37,828 nt of DNA from the NCBI GenBank assembly GCA_902562835.1, contig CACEUX010000017.1, positions 1-37,828 of the forward strand, written 5' to 3'. This DNA comes from an uncultured Fidelibacterota bacterium. Its GTDB lineage: Bacteria; Fidelibacterota; Marinisomatia; Marinisomatales; UBA1611. Of the stretch, positions 16,813 to 24,868 are shown in pieces (position 1 is the stretch's first letter; every line of letters begins with the position of its first letter). The notes beneath the pieces were generated by a model, which was not told where the DNA came from, ran no database searches, and worked only from the letters and a program-made list of their open reading frames with translations. The position numbers and the translations under genes were made by a program.

Positions 16813-18222
16813 TTCAGACCCTAGAAACTTTTTAGTATTCTTCCTCCAGATGTCTTTTTTGATATTTAAACCAATTATGCTTTCTGGATAATATACTTTC
16901 TGATTTGATTCTTCTGATATATCAATTAAGCCATCACCACTTAAAAGACGATATACACCAATTGCTGTTTTATCTTTAACCAAAGAACAATTAATAATTA
17001 TCCCTGTAACATCTGCAATAAATTGTAAAAGAGTAGACTTTGCTCCTCCCCCACTCGCTGTCAAAGTTTTAGGTAACTTAATTCCTTCAGATGCAATACA
17101 ATTAAGGATATCATTCGTTAAAAAACCTATTGATTCCATTGCTGCTCTAACTATTTCATTAGGGTCATTTTCAAGATTAATTTGTAAATCATCAAAACCA
17201 TCTTTCCAATATGGCGCTGCAAGACCATTAAATCCTGGTATAAATACCCCTTCTGTTTTTACAAACTTAGCCCTTTCATTCCATTGCATATCTTTGTGTG
17301 GTATTGCTAAGCGCTCTTCTAAATGATAAAAAAGAGAATTGCATCCATTTATGGTGCCTTCTATCATAAATACTTTTTTGTTTCTATCAGAGTGTAGTAC
17401 ACTAGAAATTAATCCGGGGATTTTTATTAATTTCTCCCCAACATTATACTGAATGCTACCTGATGTTCCGAAATTTGTGGCAATCGATGTCCTCTGTATT
17501 CCTTTATGACCTATTAGTGCTGCTTGCTGATCACCTATGACTATAGATAATGAAATGCTTGTATCAAACATTTTTCCGTAATTATGTTTAACTGGTACAA
17601 TCGGCGGTAAACAATTTTCTGGGACTTGAAATAGTTCTAATGCAAATCTTGACCAAGTTCCTCTATGAATATTATAAAAAAGTGAACGGCATGCTATAGA
17701 ATCATCAATGGCTGCTGTTCCAGTAATCGCATGCGTAAGGAAAGAACTCAATGAGCCGAAATATAACTCACCCCTTTTTATTTTAATCTCAAGACTTGGA
17801 TGCTTTTTTAACATATGTAAAAATTTTGGACCACCATAGTGAGCGTTTAAAGGTGTCCCCGTAATAGACCAAAGTTTCTTTTTATATAATTGTAAATTTT
17901 CAGATATATCACTCGCACGGCAATCTTGCCAGCTAATGGCAGGAGTGACAGGCCGGCATGTTGATTTTTCCCAAAATAAAAAGGTGGATCTCTGGATTGA
18001 TATTCCAGTATGTTCGATTTTAGAGTCCCCTGATAGATTAACCATTTTATGAAAAAGTTCTTTTATATCTCTCAAAATAATCTCGGGGTCACTTTCAGCA
18101 TGGAATTTTTCTGGCTTGTTTAAAACACACTTTATTCTTTTTCTGTGTAGAATTTGGCCATTAGAATTAAATAAAAATCCTTTAGTGGAAGATGTGCCTT
18201 GATCAATAATAATGTAATTCAT
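16804..18222 (-). CDS. FGGY-family carbohydrate/polyol kinase (glycerol kinase-like)
   Basis: The 472-residue protein has the two-domain FGGY layout. The phosphate-1 loop IIDQGTSSTKGFLF is at 5-18, PAISWQDCRASD at 94-105, the catalytic Asp231 in IGDQQAALIG, the adenosine-side loop TASGGGAKSTLLQFIADVTG near the C terminus, and GVFIPGFNGLAAPYW, which recalls glycerol kinase. DQQAA is also typical of glycerol kinases, but WQDCR and other places differ from strict GlpK, so substrate is left open (glycerol, another polyol or a ketose). The MFS gene lies 11 bases upstream on the same strand, suggesting uptake and phosphorylation of one compound. Confidence 0.82.
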   Translation of the reverse strand: MNYIIIDQGTSSTKGFLFNSNGQILHRKRIKCVLNKPEKFHAESDPEIILRDIKELFHKMVNLSGDSKIEHTGISIQRSTFLFWEKSTCRPVTPAISWQDCRASDISENLQLYKKKLWSITGTPLNAHYGGPKFLHMLKKHPSLEIKIKRGELYFGSLSSFLTHAITGTAAIDDSIACRSLFYNIHRGTWSRFALELFQVPENCLPPIVPVKHNYGKMFDTSISLSIVIGDQQAALIGHKGIQRTSIATNFGTSGSIQYNVGEKLIKIPGLISSVLHSDRNKKVFMIEGTINGCNSLFYHLEERLAIPHKDMQWNERAKFVKTEGVFIPGFNGLAAPYWKDGFDDLQINLENDPNEIVRAAMESIGFLTNDILNCIASEGIKLPKTLTASGGGAKSTLLQFIADVTGIIINCSLVKDKTAIGVYRLLSGDGLIDISEESNQKVYYPESIIGLNIKKDIWRKNTKKFLGSELF

Positions 18223-18233
18223 AGCAAATGATT

Positions 18234-19430
18234 CTAAAGCTTCCTTATGCTTTTAATAGAAAGACCTAAAAAACCGCATAAAGAAGCACCAATACCGATG
18301 AATAAAAAGATCGTTTTTATATTAATGTAGTCGCTAATAATGCCAATCAGTGCGGATGATAATGCTGTTGTGCCAACAACGCCTATATGCGCCACTGAAA
18401 ATAAGCGTCCATGGTATTTGTTGGGTGAATACAATTGGATAATTGAAGTTCTACTTACCATAATCATTGGAATTCCAATCCCATGAATGAAAATCATTAC
18501 CATTGACATTGGTATGGAATCAGCCCAGAAAAAAAATGAAAAAGTTATTCCATCAATAATTAACCCTGCTCCCCAAATGATACCATTATTAAACTTTTTA
18601 TTTAGTTTTGTAACAAGAAATGAACCAAATAATGCGCCAAGAGCCATAAAGCCTTCCACGAATGCGAAATCTGTAGCAGAGCCCCTAAGGCTTAATTTAA
18701 TAAGAATAGGAATCCCTACAATTGCAGGTCCCATGATGAATAGGTTATTGATAAATGTGACAATCATCATCATCAAAATAGATTTATGGGAAAGTAGATA
18801 GGATAGGCCATGCTTAAGATCTTCCCAATGACTATTTAATTTATCTTCATAAGGTTTTTGTGGTTGGTTAACAAATAATAACAGGATAATTGCGAATAAA
18901 AAAGATAGTGCATCTACTACAAATAAATTTATTAATGAGAATATAGATAATAGTACTCCCGCAAAAAAAGGCCCAATCATCCAGGCGACTTGCCCTGAGG
19001 TAATCAGTATAGAATTGACTTTTACTATATGTTCTTTTGCAAATAGCATTGGTATAAAAGACTGCAATGCAGGTTGAAACAATGTATAAAAGCAGCTCCG
19101 GAGGAATGCCAGTCCGCAGATAAACCAGGCATTTTCTATACCATTCCATAAAGCCAATGGTATTAGCATTACTGTTAATGCTTGAGCTGCATTAGAAAAA
19201 AGCATCAATTTAAACCGATTCCCTCTGTCCGAGAATACTCCTGCGTATAAACCGAATATTAAAGCTGGTAAATATGCACTCATTGCTATTATCCCCGTTA
19301 TACTAGTGGACTGAGTCATATCCAGAACCAGCCAAATGAGCGCTAGTTGATAAATAGCATCACCTGCCTGTGAAATGGTATGTGCCAACCAAAGCACTCT
19401 AAGATTTTTAATTTCCTTGTTTAGCATCAT
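18234..19430 (-). CDS. Major facilitator superfamily transporter
   Basis: A 398-residue protein with about 12 membrane helices. After helix 2 it has YAGVFSDRGNRFKLML, the MFS motif A (GxxxDRxGxR type), and a central cytoplasmic loop with charged residues (NQPQKPYEDKLNSHWEDLKH). The N-terminal pattern (LAHTISQAGDAIYQLALIWL) is like the MFS_3/EntS-type exporters rather than sugar importers. Start is ATG 19430 or the next codon ATG 19427. It is co-directional with the FGGY kinase, 11 bases apart, so they should share a transcript. Direction of transport is not clear. Confidence 0.82.
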   Translation of the reverse strand: MMLNKEIKNLRVLWLAHTISQAGDAIYQLALIWLVLDMTQSTSITGIIAMSAYLPALIFGLYAGVFSDRGNRFKLMLFSNAAQALTVMLIPLALWNGIENAWFICGLAFLRSCFYTLFQPALQSFIPMLFAKEHIVKVNSILITSGQVAWMIGPFFAGVLLSIFSLINLFVVDALSFLFAIILLLFVNQPQKPYEDKLNSHWEDLKHGLSYLLSHKSILMMMIVTFINNLFIMGPAIVGIPILIKLSLRGSATDFAFVEGFMALGALFGSFLVTKLNKKFNNGIIWGAGLIIDGITFSFFFWADSIPMSMVMIFIHGIGIPMIMVSRTSIIQLYSPNKYHGRLFSVAHIGVVGTTALSSALIGIISDYINIKTIFLFIGIGASLCGFLGLSIKSIRKL

Positions 19431-19545
19431 TTATATTTAAAGAAAGAAATTACTATCAAAACATTTTTTTACATTCAAACTTTACTTTTAAATTGGATAG
19501 TACATACAACAAAGAATTCAATCTTTATCTTAAAGGAGTACTAAA
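19431..19545. promoter_or_regulatory. Divergent intergenic region between MFS gene and ferredoxin
   Basis: These 115 AT-rich bases must hold promoters for the leftward MFS-kinase pair and for the rightward ferredoxin. A strong AAAGGAG ribosome-binding site stands before the ferredoxin ATG (19546). I see no clear operator; possible -35/-10 hexamers are too weak to place with confidence. Confidence 0.5.
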
Positions 19546-19851
19546 ATGACTTATATAATTGCCGAGCCTTGTGTCGGAACGTGTGATACAGCCTGCGTGG
19601 AAGTTTGTCCAGTTGATTGTATCCATGGACCTCATGATAAGACGGGGGCTGGCGCTGAAGCAAAAGCAGATGGTTTTGTACCTGAAGAAAACGATTCTCT
19701 TTACATTGATCCTGAAGAATGTATTGATTGTGGAGCTTGTGAACCAGAATGTCCAGTAGAAGCAATCTTTGAGGAAAGCGAAGTCCCTGAAGAATGGAAT
19801 AAATACATTAAGATCAATTACGAATGGTTCGGTCGGGATTACTCAGGTTAA
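19546..19851 (+). CDS. Ferredoxin, 7Fe/8Fe type
   Basis: A 101-residue soluble electron carrier. Cys9, Cys17 and Cys69 match ligands of a 3Fe-4S cluster, and Cys21, Cys59, Cys62 and Cys65 (CIDCGACEPECPVEAIF) those of a 4Fe-4S cluster, as in 7Fe ferredoxins. An extra Cys13 in EPCVGTCDTACVEVCPVDC may be free or complete an 8Fe form. Between the clusters is a Gly/Ala-rich insertion (residues 30-47). The C-terminal part VPEEWNKYIKINYEWFG is typical of FdxA-like proteins. It is monocistronic, with its own strong ribosome-binding site and a terminator right after. Confidence 0.92.
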   Translation: MTYIIAEPCVGTCDTACVEVCPVDCIHGPHDKTGAGAEAKADGFVPEENDSLYIDPEECIDCGACEPECPVEAIFEESEVPEEWNKYIKINYEWFGRDYSG

Positions 19852-19874
19852 TCAATTCTTGAGAAGTTAAATCT

Positions 19875-19908
19875 AAAAAAGCGGCTGTCTTGGGACTGCC
19901 GCTTTTTT
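19875..19908 (+). terminator. Rho-independent terminator after the ferredoxin gene
   Basis: AAAAAAGCGGC pairs with GCCGCTTTTTT around a short loop that can itself pair in part (GTC/GAC). The T run ends at 19908, only 12 bases before the mrp start codon. The A-rich 5' arm makes it a possible terminator in both directions. Confidence 0.92.
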
Positions 19909-19920
19909 GTGCATCATTAA

Positions 19921-21021
19921 ATGAATAAAGAACAAGTATTAGAAAAACTAAAGTCTATTAATTATCCTGGATTTAATAGAGATATTGTTTCATTTGGGAT
20001 GGTAAAGGATATTGTAATAGAAGATAATCATGTTAATCTAAAAATCAATATTTCATCTCAAAACGAGGAAAAGAAACAGGCAGTCATTAGTGATGTAAAG
20101 AAAGAACTCGATTCTCATTTTAGTTCAGTAAAAATTGATGTGTCAAGTCAAGCAGCCTCAAACCCTAGCACCCCTCCCGCAAATGCTCCTAATGTAGTAA
20201 ATAATGTAGACCATATTATAGCTATAGCAAGTGGGAAAGGTGGAGTTGGGAAATCAACTGTTGCGGCAAATATTGCATGTGCATTAGCTAGAGAGGGCAA
20301 GAAGGTCGGCCTTCTTGATCTAGATATTTATGGTCCCTCGTTGCCTATAACTTTAGGTATAAACGAACAGCCTCAAATGACACAAGAAAATAAGTTAATT
20401 CCTCTTGAAAAATTTGGCATGAAAATAATGAGTTTTGGATTTATAAGCGGAAATGATACGCCAGTGATCTGGCGAGGTCCTCTAGTCTCTAGAATGACTG
20501 AACAGTTCTTTCGTGATGTAGATTGGGGAGAGCTTGACATATTAGTCTTAGATTTGCCTCCTGGCACTGGTGACATCCAGTTAACATTGACTCAAAAATT
20601 GCGGATGACCGGTGCCATTATTGTTACCACGCCTCAGGATATAGCATTAGCAGATGTACGAAAAGGGGCGGATATGTTTAGAAAAGTTAATACTCCTGTT
20701 CTAGGAGTAATTGAAAATATGTCTGGGTTGATTTTAAGCGGGAATACGAATCCAGATAATACAAATCTTGAAATTAACGGTCAGAAAGTTGAAACCGATA
20801 ATAATGGAAGTTTTAGTATCAGCTTAGACTTATTTAAAACTGGTGGTGGTGAAAAAGAAAGCGAACGACTTGGGGTGCCACTCCTTGGAAAGGTTCCGAT
20901 ATCTGAAAGCATAATGTCTTCTACTGATTCGGGGACACCACTTACGACACATGAGTCTTTAAATGATATTGGTAAGATATATGTTAGTATTTCAAAACAA
21001 ATAGTATCGTTATTAGAATAG
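19921..21021 (+). CDS. mrp: Mrp/ApbC-type P-loop ATPase (Fe-S carrier family), lacking the CxxC
   Basis: Mrp/NBP35 proteins are dimeric ATPases that carry Fe-S clusters to apoproteins. The 366-residue protein has an N-terminal MIP18-type domain (1-75), a Ser/Pro/Asn linker (76-95), the deviant Walker A GKGGVGKS (105-112), DLDIYGPSLP, the switch region LDLPPGTGDIQLTL and VIENMSG (263-269). After this point the family usually has a CxxC that binds the cluster; here residues 270-304 form a longer loop without Cys (LSGNTNPDNTNLEINGQK), then FKTGGGEKESERLGVPLLG resumes the family pattern. Cys120 is the only Cys. Cluster carriage is therefore doubtful. Confidence 0.9.
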   Translation: MNKEQVLEKLKSINYPGFNRDIVSFGMVKDIVIEDNHVNLKINISSQNEEKKQAVISDVKKELDSHFSSVKIDVSSQAASNPSTPPANAPNVVNNVDHIIAIASGKGGVGKSTVAANIACALAREGKKVGLLDLDIYGPSLPITLGINEQPQMTQENKLIPLEKFGMKIMSFGFISGNDTPVIWRGPLVSRMTEQFFRDVDWGELDILVLDLPPGTGDIQLTLTQKLRMTGAIIVTTPQDIALADVRKGADMFRKVNTPVLGVIENMSGLILSGNTNPDNTNLEINGQKVETDNNGSFSISLDLFKTGGGEKESERLGVPLLGKVPISESIMSSTDSGTPLTTHESLNDIGKIYVSISKQIVSLLE

Positions 21022-21029
21022 AAAATGAA

Positions 21030-21107
21030 ATGGAACTTTACTGGGTTGTTTTAGGTATACTACTAATCAAAAATATAGATCAATATCTATCGCGGTTGTA
21101 TACCTAG
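21030..21107 (+). CDS. Possible 25-residue hydrophobic micropeptide
   Basis: Between mrp and uppS an ATG at 21030 opens a frame of 25 codons, MELYWVVLGILLIKNIDQYL then SRLYT, ending at TAG 21105-21107. The first half could span or touch the membrane. No Shine-Dalgarno is visible and the inverted repeats at 21052-21106 overlap it, so it may be only a chance frame or a remnant. Listed for completeness. Confidence 0.2.
   Translation: MELYWVVLGILLIKNIDQYLSRLYT
21052..21106 (+). repeat. Nested inverted repeats upstream of uppS
   Basis: TAGGTATAC (21052-21060) is repeated in inverse as GTATACCTA (21098-21106). Inside lies a second perfect inverted repeat, ATAGAT-CAAT-ATCTAT (21075-21090). Together they could fold as one RNA hairpin with an internal loop or serve as protein-binding sites. 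No T run follows, so it is not a standard terminator. The uppS start lies 42 bases downstream. Confidence 0.5.
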
Positions 21108-21147
21108 TAAGCACGAGGTAATTTCGCCCGCTTTTTCCATCAACATT

Positions 21148-21903
21148 ATGCAACAATCTAAAAAAGAGAAGATTCTTTCTGGCCATATCCCTGAGCACAT
21201 AGCCATTATTATGGATGGAAATGGTCGTTGGGCTCGTTCTCGTTCACTTCCTCGTATTGCAGGGCATAAAGAAGGAATAAATTCGGTAAGAGAAATAACA
21301 CGAATATGTGGTGAAATCGGAGTCAAATATTTAACACTTTATACTTTTTCAACAGAAAATTGGAAAAGACCACGGGCAGAAGTTAGTGCTCTTATGACAC
21401 TTCTGCACAAAACAATTAATCATGAAATTGAAGCATTGAATAAGAATAATGTAAGGTTCACTATTATTGGAGATTTAAATACTTTACCAAGCAGTACAAC
21501 TAAAGGGCTAAGCGATGGAGTTGATATTACGAAAAACAATGATGGCCTGAACCTTTGTCTGGCTTTGAATTATGGAAGTCGTCAAGAAATTATTGATGCC
21601 ATAAAAACAATGGTAATAAAAGTAGGACAAGGAGAAATAAACTCGGATGAAATCACAGAACAAATTTTTTCTGATTTATTATATACTAAAGATATTCCTG
21701 ACCCTGATCTGTTAATTAGAACAAGTGGTGAATGTCGATTAAGCAATTTTTTGCTTTGGCAGATTGCTTACACAGAAATCTTCATGACAGAAACATATTG
21801 GCCAGCATTTAGAGAAGAAGAATTGATGGATGCAATATTTGACTTTCAATCAAGGGAGCGTCGATTTGGAAAAGTTAGTGAGCAGGTAGCGAATACGATA
21901 TGA
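21148..21903 (+). CDS. uppS: Isoprenyl (undecaprenyl) diphosphate synthase UppS
   Basis: UppS adds isopentenyl units in cis to farnesyl diphosphate, making the lipid carrier for peptidoglycan and O-antigen. The 251-residue protein has HIAIIMDGNGRWARSR with catalytic Asp23, IAGHKEGINSVREI, LTLYTFSTENWKRP, and PDLLIRTSGECRLSNFLLWQ, all cis-prenyltransferase motifs. ATG 21148 has no clear ribosome-binding site. The stop overlaps bamA by 4 nt. With dxr further on, and IspD/F/E at the other end of the window, it ties isoprenoid supply to envelope building. Confidence 0.96.
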   Translation: MQQSKKEKILSGHIPEHIAIIMDGNGRWARSRSLPRIAGHKEGINSVREITRICGEIGVKYLTLYTFSTENWKRPRAEVSALMTLLHKTINHEIEALNKNNVRFTIIGDLNTLPSSTTKGLSDGVDITKNNDGLNLCLALNYGSRQEIIDAIKTMVIKVGQGEINSDEITEQIFSDLLYTKDIPDPDLLIRTSGECRLSNFLLWQIAYTEIFMTETYWPAFREEELMDAIFDFQSRERRFGKVSEQVANTI

Positions 21904-24323
21904 AATATATATCAATAGTATTGTTACTCTTATGTTTTTTATATCCTCAAACTCAAGATGAAGTTATCAAACTTGCAAAAGTTTCTGTATTGGGTAATGT
22001 AGCTACCTCAGAAAACACCATTTTATTTACCGCAGGCCTAAGAGAAGGCCAAACAATTACTCCAGCAGATTTTCCAAGAGCAATAAAAAGGCTTTGGCAA
22101 TTAGGTCTTTTTCAAGATGTTCAAATAAAATATGATGAAGAATCAGATGAGGGATTATCATTATCAATCAATGTCAAAGAAAATTATATTTTAGGTCAAA
22201 TCATATTTAAGGGTAATAAAAAAATAAAAGATAGAAAGTTTGATGATGAAATCACCTTATCTAAAGGTCAAAGAATTAAGCCTAACACAATCAGAGAGAC
22301 TAAAGAATTAATACGAAACCTCTACATCGAGAAAGGTTACCTTAATGCAAATATTTCATCTCAGCTATCTGCACCAAAAGGAGAAACAATTTTATTTGGT
22401 GGTAAAGGCAAAGAGTTGGTCAGAGATATTATCTTTACAATTCAAGAGAATAAAAAGACCAAAATAGATAAAATTATCTTCGAAGGGAATGAAGCCTTTT
22501 CTGATTTTAGACTGCGTTGGCAGATGAAAGAGACCAAGCAGCAGAGCTGGTATTTTTTTTGGCGTTCGAGCTTTGATAAGAAAAAATTTGAAGATGATAT
22601 GGCGCTTATTTCAACATTCTACAGAAACAAAGGTTACAGAGACTTCCATTTTATTAGTGATTCGATTCAGTATTCGAGTGATAGCAAAAAAATGAATATA
22701 GTATTTACGGTTGATGAAGGGCCACAATACAAGTATCGTAATTTTTCTTGGGAAGGAATGACCTTGTTTGAACAAGAGGTTTTAGATCGTAGCCTCGCTT
22801 TAGATATTGGTGAATATTACAGTGATGAAGATTTTAATATAGCAGTCTTTTCAAGGGTACAGGGACTATATTTAGATAGAGGATATATTTATAGCAGAAT
22901 AGAACCGAAGATCACACCTGTGGAAAAAGATTCTCTAGATATCCATTTTGTAATTACAGAAAATCATAAAGTTTACATAAATCAGATTTCTATCGCTGGG
23001 AATACTAGGACGAGGGAAAATGTAATTAGGCGTCAATTGCGTGTCTTTCCAGGAGATGTGTACAATCAAGATTTAATTGCGCGAAGTTATCGTGAAGTTA
23101 TGATGTTGAATTATTTTGCAAATGCAGCACCGAACATTTTACCCTTATCAGAAGATAAAATTAATATAGAATTTACCGTTGAAGAAAAACCAGCAGGGCA
23201 GGCAAGCGCAAACATGGGTTATTCTCAATATTATGGACTTACCGGTGGTGGTGGGCTATCATTGCCAAACTTTAGAGGCAAGGGGCAAAGTTTTAGTTTT
23301 AGCTATAATGAAGGAATTAATTCGGGCAGTCAAAGTACTTATATGTATCAAGGATACAATGTTAATAGGCCTAAAAGTAGAAGAGCTTCAATCAGCTTTA
23401 CAGATCCAATGGTCAATGATACAAAAAATTTATTAGGTGCTTCTCTTGGCTTTGATATGAGAGGCGGTGGGTCTGCAATGTATTATTCGCCATTAGAAAC
23501 AACAAGTGCTTATGGAAGTATTGTATGGGGGCGCATATTCAAATGGCCGGATGATTTTTTTAGAGGGACCTGGCGATTTATGGTTAGAAGGAGGTCCTAT
23601 TCTGGTAGCCAATCAGACCTAGATAGCTATGCAGGGGGTAAAACCAAAACTGATGGAATTAGCTTTGTCCAGACAATTCGGAGAGATAGCAGAGACCACC
23701 CAGAATTTCCAACAATTGGTTCACATTTTTCACTTAACTCTACCTTATCGGGATGGATTCTTGGCGGTCAAGAAAATTTTCATAAGCACACTCTTACCCT
23801 AGAATGGTTTACTCCAACATTTTGGAAATTTGTATTAATGAATTCCATGAAAATAGGGGTAATTAAAGATTTACCATCAAAAGATGGCACTTTATCATAT
23901 ATCCCTTTTTATGACCGTTTTGTAATGGGTGGTAACGGAATCCCCTATGGCAATCCATTAAGAGGATATGATGATAACCGTGTTGGGCCCGTAACACTTA
24001 GCGGTAATCCCATAGGTGGTAACGCCATGATTAAATTTGGAACAGAATTTCGAGTACCCTTCGCTGAAAATCCTGTAGTTTATGGAATCATTTTTGCAGA
24101 AATGGGGAATGTTTGGTCTTCTGTAGATTTAATGGAAAGGTTAAGTTTACCTAGGAGCGGACCATTAGATTTAAAAAGATCATTAGGTGCAGGCATTCGC
24201 TTTTTTATGCCTATGATAGGTATGTTAGGTTTTGACATTGGCTATGGCTTTGATAAGGTCAATGCTTATGGAGAACTAGAACCTGGTTGGAAAACGACTC
24301 TTACATTCGGACAACAATTTTAA
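21900..24323 (+). CDS. bamA: Outer-membrane protein assembly factor BamA
   Basis: BamA inserts beta-barrel proteins into the outer membrane. The 807-residue protein has a signal peptide (IVLLLLCFLYPQ, cut near residue 18), about five POTRA domains (roughly 25-420; landmarks NIRNLYIEKGYLNA-like and ENHKVYINQISIAGNTRTR), then a 16-strand barrel (about 430-807) with GLTGGGGLSLPNFRGKG, the VRGY-like LRGYDDNRVG and a final Phe (TLTFGQQF), the usual sorting signal. The ATGA overlap with uppS suggests coupling; the OmpH/Skp-like chaperone gene follows at 16 bases. Confidence 0.96.
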   Translation: MKYISIVLLLLCFLYPQTQDEVIKLAKVSVLGNVATSENTILFTAGLREGQTITPADFPRAIKRLWQLGLFQDVQIKYDEESDEGLSLSINVKENYILGQIIFKGNKKIKDRKFDDEITLSKGQRIKPNTIRETKELIRNLYIEKGYLNANISSQLSAPKGETILFGGKGKELVRDIIFTIQENKKTKIDKIIFEGNEAFSDFRLRWQMKETKQQSWYFFWRSSFDKKKFEDDMALISTFYRNKGYRDFHFISDSIQYSSDSKKMNIVFTVDEGPQYKYRNFSWEGMTLFEQEVLDRSLALDIGEYYSDEDFNIAVFSRVQGLYLDRGYIYSRIEPKITPVEKDSLDIHFVITENHKVYINQISIAGNTRTRENVIRRQLRVFPGDVYNQDLIARSYREVMMLNYFANAAPNILPLSEDKINIEFTVEEKPAGQASANMGYSQYYGLTGGGGLSLPNFRGKGQSFSFSYNEGINSGSQSTYMYQGYNVNRPKSRRASISFTDPMVNDTKNLLGASLGFDMRGGGSAMYYSPLETTSAYGSIVWGRIFKWPDDFFRGTWRFMVRRRSYSGSQSDLDSYAGGKTKTDGISFVQTIRRDSRDHPEFPTIGSHFSLNSTLSGWILGGQENFHKHTLTLEWFTPTFWKFVLMNSMKIGVIKDLPSKDGTLSYIPFYDRFVMGGNGIPYGNPLRGYDDNRVGPVTLSGNPIGGNAMIKFGTEFRVPFAENPVVYGIIFAEMGNVWSSVDLMERLSLPRSGPLDLKRSLGAGIRFFMPMIGMLGFDIGYGFDKVNAYGELEPGWKTTLTFGQQF

Positions 24324-24339
24324 AAATAAGGAGCAAGCT

Positions 24340-24867
24340 GTGAAAGAATCTTCTCGATATATTTTATTTACTGCAATCTTTTTAGGGATGGTTTCAAGTG
24401 GGTTAGCCGAACTCAAAATTGGCTACATTCAATCTGAAAGAATTCGTACTGAATATGAAGAATTCACTGAAGCAGAATCTCAATTGCAGATGGAATATCA
24501 GAAAGTACAAGTTGAATATGAAGGTATGTTGTTACAATTAGATAGCCTAAATAAAGACTACGAAGTGAAGCGACTAATGGCTCTAGATAAAGGTGAAAGT
24601 ATTAAACAACAAATGATTCAGATGGAGCGTGCGATTCAAGTCTATCAAGCTGAAAAAGTTGGTCCGCAAGGTGAATTAATGAAAAAATCAGCACAAATGG
24701 AATATGAAATTCTTGGCAAGGTTAGAGAGGCGGTCAAAAAGGTAGCAATTGATAAAGGGTTTGACTACATCATTGATGCTAATATGGGTTTATTATATGT
24801 AAAGCCTCAATATGATATGACCGATGATGTTTTGCATGAATTGCGTAATCTAACCACTGAAAAATAA
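24340..24867 (+). CDS. OmpH/Skp-family periplasmic chaperone
   Basis: Skp holds unfolded outer-membrane proteins in the periplasm on their way to BamA. The 175-residue protein has a signal peptide ending GLAEL (cut near residue 23), the start LKIGYIQSERI typical of OmpH (KIGYVD/N), a long coiled-coil arm rich in Gln, Glu and Lys (about 38-115) and the closing core KVAIDKGFDYIIDANMGLLY. The start is GTG 24340, supported by AAGGAG seven bases upstream. It lies between bamA and lpxD, the usual position. Confidence 0.92.
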   Translation: MKESSRYILFTAIFLGMVSSGLAELKIGYIQSERIRTEYEEFTEAESQLQMEYQKVQVEYEGMLLQLDSLNKDYEVKRLMALDKGESIKQQMIQMERAIQVYQAEKVGPQGELMKKSAQMEYEILGKVREAVKKVAIDKGFDYIIDANMGLLYVKPQYDMTDDVLHELRNLTTEK

Positions 24868-24868
24868 A

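Noticed and set aside
18487-18801. A plus-strand frame of 104 codons inside the MFS gene
   Set aside because: It is antisense to well-conserved MFS helices and shows no family features.
19541-19765. Frames on both strands overlapping the ferredoxin
   Set aside because: The ferredoxin frame has all cluster Cys and a strong ribosome-binding site; the others are shadows.
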